DNA from: CBDBBY01 sp965203215
GTDB lineage: Bacteria; Pseudomonadota; Alphaproteobacteria; Rhodobacterales; Rhodobacteraceae
Reading direction: 5' to 3'
Length of the DNA stretch: 64,000 nucleotides
Assembly: GCA_965203215.1 (NCBI GenBank)
Contig: CBDBBY010000001.1
Span: forward strand, 2,418,001 to 2,482,000
The notes under the pieces are model-generated. The model was not told the origin of the DNA and searched no databases. It saw only the letters and a list, made by a program, of their open reading frames with translations. The translations under genes were made by a program, and so were the position numbers. This document shows, in pieces, positions 43,720 through 52,476 of the stretch (within the stretch, counting starts at the first letter, position 1; the number at the start of each line of letters is the position of its first letter).

Positions 43720-44151
43720 TCAAAGAGCCCTGTTCTCCGCGGCTTGGCTTGCGGCCCTCGCTTCTCCGAGGGCTTTCACCCACTCCGCAAGCTTCGAGAA
43801 ATCCGACTGAACCTCGATTTCATCCTCTTCGCCGGTGACGTGATCATACCGGGTCGCCGCAATCTCGAACGGCGCCAGAACATCGATTTCGATGTCGTAG
43901 CCGTTCAAATGCCATTCAAGCTGCAATGTGCCGTCCGATCCCGGCACGAGGTGCGGAGCCGGAATGTTGTCGTCGCAAATGCTCTCGATCAGGGTCGCCG
44001 CAAATCCGGCGCAACTGGACGAAACCGGCTTGCCTCGGTAGCCGTCCCATCCTTCCGGCAATCCTGTGAGCCTGCTGAGACGGCTCTCAAGCTCCTGAAC
44101 CCGCTGCGAATCGTTTCCGGCAGCCAACGTATTTGCCTTTTCGCCGGTCAT
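43720..44151 (-). CDS. unrecognised 143-residue protein coupled to adk
   Basis: The ATG at 44151 overlaps the adk stop (ATGA), so it is likely translated with adk. After a polar N-terminus comes a helix (RVQELESRLSRL), then LPEGWDGYRGKPVS, a helix ending in LIESICD, and HLVPGSDGTLQLEWHLNGYDIEIDVLAP, an acidic tail follows. I know similar LP-x-GWDGY ... P-x-x-DG-x-x-LEW ... IEI proteins as small accessory genes of unknown function; I cannot name a family. It ends the spc operon here and is convergent with guaC. It has no counterpart in the standard spc/alpha gene order. Confidence 0.7.
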   Translation of the reverse strand: MTGEKANTLAAGNDSQRVQELESRLSRLTGLPEGWDGYRGKPVSSSCAGFAATLIESICDDNIPAPHLVPGSDGTLQLEWHLNGYDIEIDVLAPFEIAATRYDHVTGEEDEIEVQSDFSKLAEWVKALGEARAASQAAENRAL

Positions 44152-44795
44152 ATCGCGTCCAGCACTTCCCGAACGGCGGCGGCAACTTCGTCGGGACCGC
44201 CGATGCACTCGATGCTCTTGAGCAATCCCGCTCGGTGATAATATCCGACAAGCGGCGCGGTCTGCCTGTAGTACGCGCCGAGCCTCGTGCGGAGCGCATC
44301 TGCGTCGTCGTCCGCACGGCGGCGCATGTCCTTGGATCCGCAGGCGTCGCAGACGCCGTCCTGTTTCGGCGGATTGTTGGTCGAATGGTACACGCTTCCG
44401 CAGGAGCCGCATGAAATTCTCCCCGTGATCCGGCCGACCAGCTCGTCTTCCTCCACGACAAGCTCGACCGCTGCGTCGAGCGGCACGCCCATCTCCCGCA
44501 TCAGCGAGTCCAGAGCGTCGGCCTGTCCGAGCGTTCGCGGAAACCCGTCGAAAATGAACCCGCCGCGCCTGGGGGCCGAAAGCTTCTCCTTGATGAGCGA
44601 AACGACGATGTCGTCCGTCACCAGCTTTCCGGAGTCCATGATTCCGGCGACCATCGCGCCAAGTTCGCTTCCCGATTGGCGGGCCTCCCGCAGCATGTCG
44701 CCCGTCGACAGCTGCAGCATGTCGCGCTCGCGAACCAGCAATTTCGATTGCGTCCCCTTTCCGGATCCGGGCGGCCCGAGAAGCACGATGTTCAT
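44148..44795 (-). CDS. adk: adenylate kinase
   Basis: 215 residues from the ATG at 44795, overlapping the secY stop by four bases. Catalyses ATP + AMP to 2 ADP. P-loop GPPGSGKGTQSKLL; AMP site FIFDGFPRTLGQADAL; the long-form LID domain has a zinc-type C-x2-C...C-x2-C (CGSCGSVYH and CDACGSKD). Its own stop overlaps the next gene, giving a chain of coupled starts secY-adk-143-residue protein. Confidence 0.97.
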   Translation of the reverse strand: MNIVLLGPPGSGKGTQSKLLVRERDMLQLSTGDMLREARQSGSELGAMVAGIMDSGKLVTDDIVVSLIKEKLSAPRRGGFIFDGFPRTLGQADALDSLMREMGVPLDAAVELVVEEDELVGRITGRISCGSCGSVYHSTNNPPKQDGVCDACGSKDMRRRADDDADALRTRLGAYYRQTAPLVGYYHRAGLLKSIECIGGPDEVAAAVREVLDAI

Positions 44796-46147
44796 TTGCT
44801 CGTCCTGCCCGACCTCTTCCGCTTGCGGCCCCGCAGCTGCGAGCGCTCGATCAGGCCCTCGTACTGGTGCGCGAGCAAGTGGGACTGGACCTGCGTGATC
44901 GTGTCCATCGTCACCGACACGACGATCAGAACCGATGTTCCCCCGAAATAGAACGGGATGGCCAGCTCCGACCGGAGGATCTCCGGAAGCAGGCAGACCG
45001 CCGCCAGATAGGCGGAACCCAGGACCAGAATCCTGTTGACCACGTAATCCAGATATTCGACCGTCCTCGGTCCCGGCCTGATTCCGGGAATGAAGCCTGT
45101 CTGGTTCTTCAAATTCTCGGCGACGTCCTCCGTCTTGAAGGTGACGTTCGCGGTGTAGAAATAGGCGAAGAAAACGATCATCACGACGAAGAACAGCAGG
45201 TAGAGAGGCTGCCCCGGCCCGAAATAGGCGAGCACCGTCGACATGAACGTGCTGGTCGAGTTGCCGGAAAACGTCGAAATGGTCGTCGGCAGGAGGAGAA
45301 GAGAGGACGCGAAGATCGGCGGAATGACGCCCGACGGATTGATCTTGACGGGAAGGTGCGACTTGCCGCCCTCGTACACCTTCATCCCGACCTGTCGCCG
45401 CGGGTACTGGATCGTCAGTTTTCGCAGGGACCGCTCCATGAATACGACGAATGCGATCACAAAGACGACCATCGCGATCACGCCGACGATGACCGCCGGC
45501 GAAAGCGCCCCGGAGCGGCCTTGGCTGAAGAACTGCGCGAGCGCCGCCGGAATCTCCGCGATGATGCCGGTGAAAATGATCAGGGATATGCCGTTTCCGA
45601 TGCCGCGCGCCGTGATCTGTTCGCCGAGCCACATCAGGAAGAGCGTTCCGCCGACGAGCGTGATCACGCAGGAGATCCGGAAGAACCAGCCGGGGTCGAG
45701 AGCCAGATCGCCCGACTCCAGGCTTATGGCGAGTCCGTAAGCCTGGAACGTCGCAAGGAACACGGTTCCGTAACGCGTGTATTGGTTGATCTTCTTCCGG
45801 CCTTGCTCGCCTTCCTTTTTGAGCTGCTCGAGTTGCGGCACCATTGCGACCAGAAGCTGAACGATGATCGACGCCGAGATGTAGGGCATGATTCCGAGCG
45901 CGAACACGCCCATCCGTCCGATCGCCCCGCCGGTGAACATGTTCAGCATGCCGCCGATGCCGGTGGACGCCGCATCCACGAACTCTCTCAACGCGACCGT
46001 GTCGATTCCGGGCACCGGAATGTAGGTCCCGATCCGGTAGACGATGAGGAGGCCCAGCGCGAACAGTATGCGCTGCCGGAGTTCCGTCGCCTTTCCCAAA
46101 GCGCTCCAGCTGAGGTTCGACGCCATTTGTTCAGCGGCTGAGACCAT
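44792..46147 (-). CDS. secY: preprotein translocase subunit SecY
   Basis: 451 residues with ten membrane helices; the channel of the SecYEG translocon. The start MVSAAEQMASNLSW fits alphaproteobacterial SecY. Typical segments: the plug region FTGGAIGRMGVFALGIMPYISASI, and the cytosolic loop FMERSLRKLTIQYPRRQVG. It follows rplO by about 90 bp in the spc operon. Confidence 0.97.
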   Translation of the reverse strand: MVSAAEQMASNLSWSALGKATELRQRILFALGLLIVYRIGTYIPVPGIDTVALREFVDAASTGIGGMLNMFTGGAIGRMGVFALGIMPYISASIIVQLLVAMVPQLEQLKKEGEQGRKKINQYTRYGTVFLATFQAYGLAISLESGDLALDPGWFFRISCVITLVGGTLFLMWLGEQITARGIGNGISLIIFTGIIAEIPAALAQFFSQGRSGALSPAVIVGVIAMVVFVIAFVVFMERSLRKLTIQYPRRQVGMKVYEGGKSHLPVKINPSGVIPPIFASSLLLLPTTISTFSGNSTSTFMSTVLAYFGPGQPLYLLFFVVMIVFFAYFYTANVTFKTEDVAENLKNQTGFIPGIRPGPRTVEYLDYVVNRILVLGSAYLAAVCLLPEILRSELAIPFYFGGTSVLIVVSVTMDTITQVQSHLLAHQYEGLIERSQLRGRKRKRSGRTSK

Positions 46148-46237
46148 TGGTCAATTCCTGTCCTGCGGGCGCCCGGGCGCGATTGCGTTGCGAGTATGCA
46201 CTGCCTTTGAATTCAACGGCAAGCCGTGTCCGTGCAG

Positions 46238-46711
46238 CTACTTTGATTCCGATCCGGTTTTGATGCTGCCGCCCGCGGCCGCAATGGCGGCGACGGCTGA
46301 TTTCGACGCGGCGGTAACCGCCAGATCAATTTTCGTACGAAGATCCCCGTCTCCAAGCACCTTCACGCCGTCGAGGCGGCGCTTGACCAGCCCCGATTCA
46401 ATCAGCACGGTTTCGTCGATCACCGAAGAAGGGTCGATCCTGCCGCCGTCGATGAACGCCTGGATCGATCCGAGATTCGTGGCGGCGCGCCTCGTTCGCC
46501 CGGGGTTGTTGAATCCGCGCTTCGGCAAGCGCTGGTACAGCGGCATCTGTCCGCCTTCGAACCCGTTCAAAGCTACGCCTGATCGGGATTTCTGACCGTT
46601 CATGCCGCGCCCTGCCGTCTTGCCCTTGCCGGAGCCGGGTCCGCGTCCGACGCGCTTGCGGCGCGAATTCGCGCCCGGAATGTCACTGATTTCGTTTAGC
46701 TTGCAGCCCAT
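46238..46711 (-). CDS. rplO: 50S ribosomal protein L15
   Basis: 157 residues from the ATG at 46711 (MGCKLNEISDIPGANSRRKR); the frame is open to 46780 but the extension is not L15-like. The G-rich GRGPGSGKGKTAGRGMNGQK and the GFEGGQMPLYQRLPKRGF segment are diagnostic. 28 bp after rpmD. Confidence 0.97.
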   Translation of the reverse strand: MGCKLNEISDIPGANSRRKRVGRGPGSGKGKTAGRGMNGQKSRSGVALNGFEGGQMPLYQRLPKRGFNNPGRTRRAATNLGSIQAFIDGGRIDPSSVIDETVLIESGLVKRRLDGVKVLGDGDLRTKIDLAVTAASKSAVAAIAAAGGSIKTGSESK

Positions 46712-46739
46712 TGTCAACACGCCCTGCCGAGTTGCTTCG

Positions 46740-46952
46740 TCATTTTTCGGGATTGTCGCCGCGGCATTCGACGATTTCAACCAAATGGGGAATCTTTCTG
46801 ATCATTCCGCGCACCGCAGGAGTGTCTTCGAGCTCCCGCACCTTGTGCATCTTGTTCAGTCCCAAGCCGACCAACGTCTGGCGCTGCTTCGCCGGACGAC
46901 GTATCGGGGATCCGATCTGACGGACGACAATCGTGTTGCGCACTGCTGTCAT
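46740..46952 (-). CDS. rpmD: 50S ribosomal protein L30
   Basis: 70 residues with VRQIGSPIRRPAKQRQTLVGLGLNK-type L30 core (RRPAKQRQTLVGLGL) and RGMIRKIPHLVEI. It overlaps the rpsE stop by four bases, so the two are translationally coupled. Confidence 0.96.
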   Translation of the reverse strand: MTAVRNTIVVRQIGSPIRRPAKQRQTLVGLGLNKMHKVRELEDTPAVRGMIRKIPHLVEIVECRGDNPEK

Positions 46953-47500
46953 GCTCGTCCTCCGACGGCTTGGCGATCCGTCTTCCTGTTCAGTTCCGCG
47001 ACCTTCTTCCCCCTCCGCATCGCCACTTGGCGGGGGCTGGACGCTTTCGACAAGGCGTCAAGCGTCGCTCTGATCATGTTGTAGTTGCTTTGCGAGCCGA
47101 TCGATTTCGCGACCACGTCCTGAACCCCGAGCATTTCGAACACGGCGCGCATCGGGCCGCCGGCGATGATGCCCGTTCCCTGCGGAGCCGTGCGAAGCAC
47201 GACTTTGCCGGCGCCGTGCCTGCCCTCGATGTCGTGGTGAAGCGTCCTGCTTTCGCGAAGCGGAACCCGGAACAGATTGCCCTTCGCTTTCTCCGTCGCT
47301 TTGCGGATCGCTTCGGGGACTTCCTTGGCTTTGCCCTTGCCGAAACCCACGCGGCCCTTCTGGTCGCCGACCACGACCAGCGCCGAAAACCCGAAACGCT
47401 TTCCGCCTTTCACCGTTTTCGATACGCGATTGATATCGACGAGCCGGTCGCCGAATTCCGGGTTCTCCTCTCGGGAACGCCGACCGTCTTCTTTCGCCAT
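46949..47500 (-). CDS. rpsE: 30S ribosomal protein S5
   Basis: 183 residues. S5 shapes the mRNA entry side and affects fidelity. Conserved GGKRFGFSALVVVGDQKGRVG and GTGIIAGGPMRAVFEMLG. The basic tail (VAELNRKTDRQAVGGRA) is slightly longer than in enterics. Nine bases after rplR. Confidence 0.97.
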   Translation of the reverse strand: MAKEDGRRSREENPEFGDRLVDINRVSKTVKGGKRFGFSALVVVGDQKGRVGFGKGKAKEVPEAIRKATEKAKGNLFRVPLRESRTLHHDIEGRHGAGKVVLRTAPQGTGIIAGGPMRAVFEMLGVQDVVAKSIGSQSNYNMIRATLDALSKASSPRQVAMRRGKKVAELNRKTDRQAVGGRA

Positions 47501-47509
47501 GCCGCCCTC

Positions 47510-47869
47510 CTAGAACTTCAATCCGCCGGCGCGCGCCGCGTCGGCGAGCGCCTTGACGCGGCCGTGGTACAGGAACCCGCCGCGATCGAAATAGCATTCT
47601 TCCACGCCCGCCTGCCGGGCCCGTTCCGCGATCGCCGTCCCGACCTTTTCCGCCGCGGCGGCGTTGCCGCCCCGCTCGATGTCGAGCGACTTCTCCAGCG
47701 ACGAAGCGGCGGCCACCGTCACGCCGCGCGCATCGTCGATCAGCTGGACGCTGATATTCCTGTTCGACCGGTACACGGACAGACGGAGCCGCCCCGTCGA
47801 ACATCGCCTCAGCCTGTTCCGATTCCGCATCCGGCGACGGAACAGCAATTCGCGTTTACTTGCAGCCAT
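47510..47869 (-). CDS. rplR: 50S ribosomal protein L18
   Basis: 119 residues; binds 5S rRNA. The basic N-terminus RRRMRNRNRLRR is followed by RLSVYRSNRNISVQLIDD and at the C-terminus FDRGGFLYHGRVKALADAAR. Ten bases after rplF. Confidence 0.97.
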   Translation of the reverse strand: MAASKRELLFRRRMRNRNRLRRCSTGRLRLSVYRSNRNISVQLIDDARGVTVAAASSLEKSLDIERGGNAAAAEKVGTAIAERARQAGVEECYFDRGGFLYHGRVKALADAARAGGLKF

Positions 47870-47879
47870 GGGTTCGAGT

Positions 47880-48413
47880 CTACTTCTTCTTTCCGACTTT
47901 GCGGAACACGATTTCGTTTTTGTATCTGATGCCTTTCCCCTTGAAAGGCTCCGGCGGCCTCCACCTCCGGATGTTCGCCGCGACCTGTCCGACCTTCTGC
48001 TTGTCCGCGCCTTCGACCACGAGTCGAGTCGCCGAAAGCGCGGTCACCTTGACTCCTTCCGGGATTTCGTAGTTCACGTCATGGCTCAGGCCCAGCGTCA
48101 GGTTGAGCGTGCTGCCCCGCACCTGCGCGCGGTATCCGACGCCGGTGATCTCGAGCTCCTTCTTGAAGTTCGCCGACGCTCCGGCCACGCAGTTCGCGAT
48201 CATCGTCCGAGTCATCCCCCACTGCTGCCGAGCTCTCTTGGAGGAGCCGCGCGGCAGCACTTTGATCTCTTCGTCGGCAAGCTCCACGGTCACGTCGCCG
48301 CCGACGGTGTAGCTCTGCGTTCCGTTCGGACCATTCACCTTGAAGGCGCGGCCCGACAGCTCGGCGGAGATCCCTTTCGGAATCGCGATCGGTTTCTTGC
48401 CTATCCTCGACAT
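47880..48413 (-). CDS. rplF: 50S ribosomal protein L6
   Basis: 177 residues, full length, with MSRIGKKPIAIPKG at the start, VNGPNGTQSYTV in the first repeat and RRWRPPEPFKGKGIRYKNE near the end. L6 lies near the factor-binding site. Eleven bases after rpsH. Confidence 0.97.
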   Translation of the reverse strand: MSRIGKKPIAIPKGISAELSGRAFKVNGPNGTQSYTVGGDVTVELADEEIKVLPRGSSKRARQQWGMTRTMIANCVAGASANFKKELEITGVGYRAQVRGSTLNLTLGLSHDVNYEIPEGVKVTALSATRLVVEGADKQKVGQVAANIRRWRPPEPFKGKGIRYKNEIVFRKVGKKK

Positions 48414-48424
48414 GGCGCGATCCT

Positions 48425-48823
48425 TCAGAATACCGTGCAGAGGACTTCGCCGCCGACATTGCGGCTGCGGGCATCCGCATCGGACATGACGCCTTCGGGG
48501 GTGGAGACTATGGCGACGCCCAGCCCTTGGCGAACGAACGGAATATTCTTGGCTCCGGCATAGACCCGGCGTCCGGGCTTCGATACCCGCTTGAGCTCCC
48601 TGATGACCGGCGTTCCTTCGAAATACTTCAGGCTGATTTCGATTTCGGTCCGGCCGGCTTTCGATTCCACTTTCTCGTAGCCGCGTATGTAGCCCTCCCG
48701 CGCAAGCACGTCGAGCACCCAGACTCGAAGCTTGGACGAAGGCGCGACGACCGTTTGCCGCCTGCGCATCTGGGCATTCCGGATTCGGGTGAGCATGTCA
48801 CCAATTGGGTCGCTGAAGGACAT
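48425..48823 (-). CDS. rpsH: 30S ribosomal protein S8
   Basis: 132 residues. A key 16S rRNA binder and, in enterics, the repressor of the spc operon. It starts MSFSDPIGDMLTRIRNAQMR and ends STPEGVMSDADARSRNVGGE with a short tail. 13 bp after rpsN. Confidence 0.97.
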   Translation of the reverse strand: MSFSDPIGDMLTRIRNAQMRRRQTVVAPSSKLRVWVLDVLAREGYIRGYEKVESKAGRTEIEISLKYFEGTPVIRELKRVSKPGRRVYAGAKNIPFVRQGLGVAIVSTPEGVMSDADARSRNVGGEVLCTVF

Positions 48824-48836
48824 ATCGATTCAACCT

Positions 48837-49142
48837 CTACCAGCTCGACTTGACCATTCCGGGAATCTGCCCGGAGCCGCCCAATTCGCGAAGCGCGATC
48901 CGGGAAATCTTCAGCCTCCGGTAGTACCCCTTCGGCCTGCCGGTCAGCTCGCACCGGTTGTGGAGCCTGGACGGCGACGAGTTTCTCGGGAGCTTCGCCA
49001 GCTTCACGCTCGCCATGAAGCGCTCCTCCATGGGCGTGTCCTTGTTCTTCAGGATCTCCTTCAGCGCATTCCGCCTGGCGGCATATCGCTTGACCATCCT
49101 CCGGCGCTTACGTTCGCGTTCCACCATCGCTTTTTTAGCCAT
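48837..49142 (-). CDS. rpsN: 30S ribosomal protein S14
   Basis: 101 residues from the ATG at 49142 (MAKKAMVERERKRR). The long, zinc-free form of S14, as expected in proteobacteria: no C-x2-C pair. The C-terminal SRIALRELGGSGQIPGMVKSSW segment is conserved. 19 bp after rplE. Confidence 0.97.
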   Translation of the reverse strand: MAKKAMVERERKRRRMVKRYAARRNALKEILKNKDTPMEERFMASVKLAKLPRNSSPSRLHNRCELTGRPKGYYRRLKISRIALRELGGSGQIPGMVKSSW

Positions 49143-49161
49143 CGGTCCCTCTTCCTCGCGG

Positions 49162-49713
49162 TCAACTGTTGAACGGCAGGTTGAAGCCCTGCAGCAGATG
49201 CTTGGCTTCCTTGTCTGTCTTCGCCGTCGTGCAAATCGCAATGTCCATGCCCCTGATCTCGTCGACCGAGTCGTAATCGATCTCGGAGAACACGATATGC
49301 TCTCGCAAGCCGAGAGCATAATTCCCGTAGCCGTCGAATGATTTTCCGGAAAGTCCCCTGAAGTCTCGGACCCGCGGCATCGCGATCGTGACGAGACGGT
49401 CCAGAAACTCGTACATTCGATCTCCGCGCAGCGTGACCTTCGCTCCGACAGGCATCCCTTCGCGCAGGCGGAACCCGGCGATGGACTTCCTGGCTCTCGT
49501 CGGAACCGCCTTTTGGCCCGCGATCATGGACAGGTCGGACACTGCCGACGACGACTTCTTCGAATCCTTCACGGCTTCGCCGACGCCCATGTTGAGCACG
49601 ATCTTGGCCAGCCTCGGGATCATCATTTCATTCCGATACCCGAACTCTTCCTTCAGGGCGGCGCGGATCTCGTCGTCGTAGCGCGCCCGCAGCCTCGGCT
49701 TGTTCTCAGCCAT
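49162..49713 (-). CDS. rplE: 50S ribosomal protein L5
   Basis: 183 residues; binds 5S rRNA and contacts the 30S head. Conserved IVLNMGVGEAVKDSKK, the loop AGFRLREGMPVGAKVTLRG and FSEIDYDSVDEIRGMDI. Its start overlaps the rplX stop by eight bases. Confidence 0.97.
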   Translation of the reverse strand: MAENKPRLRARYDDEIRAALKEEFGYRNEMMIPRLAKIVLNMGVGEAVKDSKKSSSAVSDLSMIAGQKAVPTRARKSIAGFRLREGMPVGAKVTLRGDRMYEFLDRLVTIAMPRVRDFRGLSGKSFDGYGNYALGLREHIVFSEIDYDSVDEIRGMDIAICTTAKTDKEAKHLLQGFNLPFNS

Positions 49714-50023
49714 CGATCAACGCTCCCGATTTTTTCGCGTAGCGCACCTTCTTGCCGTCCTCGAATCGAAACCCGACCCTCGTCGGCCCGCCGGATTCCG
49801 GATCCTCCAAAGCAAGGTTCGACAGGCTCACGGGCATCGGCTTCGGGATGCGGCCCGCCTGCTGGACATTCGGAGACTGCCTGGTGTGCCGCACCGCCAC
49901 GTTGATGTCGGCGACCACGGCCTTCCCCTTCTTCGGGTCGACGCTGAGAACCTCGCCACTCCGGCCCAGATCCTTGCCGGCGAGCACGACGACCCGGTCT
50001 CCCTTTTTCAGCTTCGCCGCCAT
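49706..50023 (-). CDS. rplX: 50S ribosomal protein L24
   Basis: 105 residues from the ATG at 50023 (MAAKLKKGDRVVVLAGKD), a KOW-type assembly initiator protein of the 50S subunit. GEVLSVDPKKGKAVVADINV and HTRQSPNVQQAGRI are typical. The ATG overlaps the rplN stop by one base (TGATG). Confidence 0.97.
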   Translation of the reverse strand: MAAKLKKGDRVVVLAGKDLGRSGEVLSVDPKKGKAVVADINVAVRHTRQSPNVQQAGRIPKPMPVSLSNLALEDPESGGPTRVGFRFEDGKKVRYAKKSGALIDG

Positions 50024-50391
50024 CACAGGACCTCCGGCGCAAGAGAAATGATCTTCATGAAATTCCTGGAGCGGAGCTCCCGGACGACGGGTCCGAATAT
50101 GCGCGTCCCGATCGGCTCGTCGTTGTTGTTCAGAATCACGGCGGCGTTCCTGTCGAAACGTATGGCGGTGCCGTCGTCGCGGCAGACTTCCTTCGCTGTC
50201 CGAACCACCACCGCGCGCCGGACGTCGCCCTTCTTCACCCGGCCGCGCGGAATCGCGTCCTTCACGGCGACGATGATCACGTCGCCCACGGATGCGAATT
50301 TCCGCTTGGAGCCGCCGAGCACCTTGATGCATTGCACTCGGCGGGCACCGGAGTTGTCTGCGACATCCAGATTTGTCTGCATCTGGATCAT
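50023..50391 (-). CDS. rplN: 50S ribosomal protein L14
   Basis: 122 residues; a beta-barrel protein at the subunit interface. It begins MIQMQTNLDVADNSGARRVQ and ends SRNFMKIISLAPEVL, the complete protein. Its stop is shared with the rplX start. 74 bp after rpsQ, the largest gap in this stretch. Confidence 0.97.
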   Translation of the reverse strand: MIQMQTNLDVADNSGARRVQCIKVLGGSKRKFASVGDVIIVAVKDAIPRGRVKKGDVRRAVVVRTAKEVCRDDGTAIRFDRNAAVILNNNDEPIGTRIFGPVVRELRSRNFMKIISLAPEVL

Positions 50392-50465
50392 GCGTTTTCT
50401 CCCGACCTTTGGGGACCGGCAGCGGCCCCAGGGTTTCGATCAAAAACCGGAAAGCGCGTCCTCGG

Positions 50466-50693
50466 CTACGCGATCACTTCCCAGCGTTTCGTTTTCGATA
50501 CCGGCGCGCGCTCCCTTATGCGGACGACGTCGCCGACCTTGGCTCCGTTCTCCGCATCGTGCGCGTGGAATTTCTTCGAGCGGCGAACCGTCTTCTTGAG
50601 CACCGGATGCATGAAGCGGCGCTCGACGAGCACGGTGACCGACTTGTCGGTGCGGTCGCCCACGACCTTCCCGGTCAATATCCGTTTAGGCAT
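50466..50693 (-). CDS. rpsQ: 30S ribosomal protein S17
   Basis: 75 residues starting MPKRILTGKVVGDRTDKSV with the mid-protein FMHPVLKKTVRRSKKFHAHD. Early-binding 16S rRNA protein. 15 bp after rpmC. Confidence 0.97.
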   Translation of the reverse strand: MPKRILTGKVVGDRTDKSVTVLVERRFMHPVLKKTVRRSKKFHAHDAENGAKVGDVVRIRERAPVSKTKRWEVIA

Positions 50694-50708
50694 TCGTCAG
50701 TTCCTCGT

Positions 50709-50915
50709 TCAGTCCGCCGACCGCGGTTCGTTCTTTTCGTTCAGGACAGTCAGCACGCGAGCCGTGTCGCGCCGAACCTCGCGCACTCGGGCCGTGTTCG
50801 AAAGTTCCGAGTTGCCGGCTTGGAACCGGAGGTTGAAAGCCTCCTTGCGCAGCTTGAGCAGCTCGTCGCGCAGCTCGTCGGGCGACTTCGTTCGCAATTC
50901 ACTTGGATCCATCAT
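50709..50915 (-). CDS. rpmC: 50S ribosomal protein L29
   Basis: 68 residues, two helices: SPDELRDELLKLRKEAFNL and RVREVRRDTARVLTVLNE. L29 lies at the tunnel exit and helps dock SRP and trigger factor. It has two adjacent Met codons; either may start. 43 bp after rplP. Confidence 0.96.
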   Translation of the reverse strand: MMDPSELRTKSPDELRDELLKLRKEAFNLRFQAGNSELSNTARVREVRRDTARVLTVLNEKNEPRSAD

Positions 50916-50958
50916 GCAATACCTCGAATGAGCTCCCGGCGCGGTCCGCCCGCGAGCG

Positions 50959-51372
50959 TCACCAGTCCTCCCGCTGCACTATGCGGCTCTTGATCGGCAG
51001 CTTCATCGCCGCCAAGCGAAGCGCTTCCCGCGCGACCGGCTCGGACACCCCGTCGATCTCGAACATGATTCTTCCGGGCTTGACCTTCGCCGCCCAGTAC
51101 TCGACCGAGCCCTTGCCCTTGCCCATCCTGACCTCGGTCGGCTTCTTCGAAACCGGAACGTCCGGAAAAATCCGTATCCAAACGCGTCCCTGGCGCTTCA
51201 TATGGCGCGTCATGGCGCGCCGCGCCGCTTCGATCTGGCGCGCCGTCACCCGTTCGGGCTGGACCGCCTTCAGTCCGAAGGATCCGAAATTCAGCGACGT
51301 GCCGCCCTTCGCGCATCCGTGGATGCGGCCCTTGTGCTGTTTGCGGAATTTCGGTCGCTTAGGCTGCAGCAT
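50959..51372 (-). CDS. rplP: 50S ribosomal protein L16
   Basis: 137 residues. It helps shape the A site and peptidyl-transferase surroundings. The N-terminus MLQPKRPKFRKQHKGR and the central MGKGKGSVEYWAAKVKPG are diagnostic. Nine bases after rpsC. Confidence 0.97.
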   Translation of the reverse strand: MLQPKRPKFRKQHKGRIHGCAKGGTSLNFGSFGLKAVQPERVTARQIEAARRAMTRHMKRQGRVWIRIFPDVPVSKKPTEVRMGKGKGSVEYWAAKVKPGRIMFEIDGVSEPVAREALRLAAMKLPIKSRIVQREDW

Positions 51373-51381
51373 CTCGACCCC

Positions 51382-52095
51382 CTAAATGTTTCCCGACCGG
51401 CGGCGGCGAGGGGCGCTGCCGTCCCGGAGCCCCTGATCCAGCTTGTCCCGCGCCATGGGATCATGCTCCATGATCTCGCCCTTGAATATCCAGACCTTGA
51501 CCCCGATCACGCCGTACGGCGTGGAGGCCACGGCTGCGGCGTAGTCGATGTTGGCCCGGAGCGTGTGGAGAGGCACGCGGCCTTCCCTGTACCATTCGGT
51601 CCGGGCGATCTCGGCGCCGCCCAGGCGGCCCGCGACATTGACTCGAATCCCGAGCGCTCCCATTCTCATCGCGTTCTGCACGGCGCGCTTCATCGCCCGG
51701 CGGAACAGGACGCGGCGCTCGAGCTGCTGCGCGACCGAGGCCGCCACCAGCTTCGCGTCGATCTCGGGCTTCCGGACTTCGACGATGTTCAAGTGCATCT
51801 CCGATTCGGTGATCTTGGAGAGCCGCTGGCGCAGCTTTTCGATGTCCGCGCCCTTCTTGCCGATGACGACGCCGGGACGCGCGGTATGCACCGTGACCCT
51901 GCACTTCTTGTGCGGCCGTTCGATGATGACCTTGCTGACTCCGGCCTGGGCGCATTCCTTGTCGATATACTCGCGGATCTTGAGATCCTCCTGCAGCAGA
52001 GCGCCGAAATCCTTGCTGTCGGCATACCATCGGCTGTCCCAGGTGCGATTGACCTGGAGGCGCATCGCGATCGGATTGACCTTTTGTCCCATCAA
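51382..52095 (-). CDS. rpsC: 30S ribosomal protein S3
   Basis: 237 residues. S3 forms part of the mRNA entry helicase. It has the KH domain (RPGVVIGKKGADIEKLR) and MGALGIRVNVAGRLGGAEIAR in the C-terminal domain. Its start overlaps the rplV stop by four bases. Confidence 0.97.
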   Translation of the reverse strand: MMGQKVNPIAMRLQVNRTWDSRWYADSKDFGALLQEDLKIREYIDKECAQAGVSKVIIERPHKKCRVTVHTARPGVVIGKKGADIEKLRQRLSKITESEMHLNIVEVRKPEIDAKLVAASVAQQLERRVLFRRAMKRAVQNAMRMGALGIRVNVAGRLGGAEIARTEWYREGRVPLHTLRANIDYAAAVASTPYGVIGVKVWIFKGEIMEHDPMARDKLDQGLRDGSAPRRRRSGNI

Positions 52096-52472
52096 GCGGA
52101 CTCCTCAATCTGCCGAACCCTCACCGTCAATTGCGAGAACGGCTTGACGATGCGGGCCGCGCGGCCCCGGGCCCTCGCGCGAATGCGCTTCATGACGAGG
52201 TTCTTGCCGACGAACGCCTCGTCGACGACGAGACTGTCCACGTCGAGCCCGTGGTTGTTCTCGGCATTCGCCACCGCCGACATCAGGCACTTCCTGACTT
52301 CGCCGGCGATGCGCTTCTTCGAGAAGTCGAGATCGGCAAGCGCGGCGTTCACGGTCTTGCCCCTGATCATGGACGCGACCAAATTCAGCTTCTGGGGCGA
52401 AATCCGAAGCATCCGGGCAACCGCCTGCGCCTCGTTCGCGCCGAGCCGGCGTTCTGCTTTCAATTTGCCCAT
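52092..52472 (-). CDS. rplV: 50S ribosomal protein L22
   Basis: 126 residues from the ATG at 52472 (MGKLKAERRLGANEAQAVAR); the frame is open 12 codons further but rpsS lies just upstream. L22 lines the exit tunnel with its beta hairpin (FVGKNLVMKRIRARARGRA), the site of some macrolide-resistance changes. Confidence 0.96.
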   Translation of the reverse strand: MGKLKAERRLGANEAQAVARMLRISPQKLNLVASMIRGKTVNAALADLDFSKKRIAGEVRKCLMSAVANAENNHGLDVDSLVVDEAFVGKNLVMKRIRARARGRAARIVKPFSQLTVRVRQIEESA

Positions 52473-52476
52473 GCGA

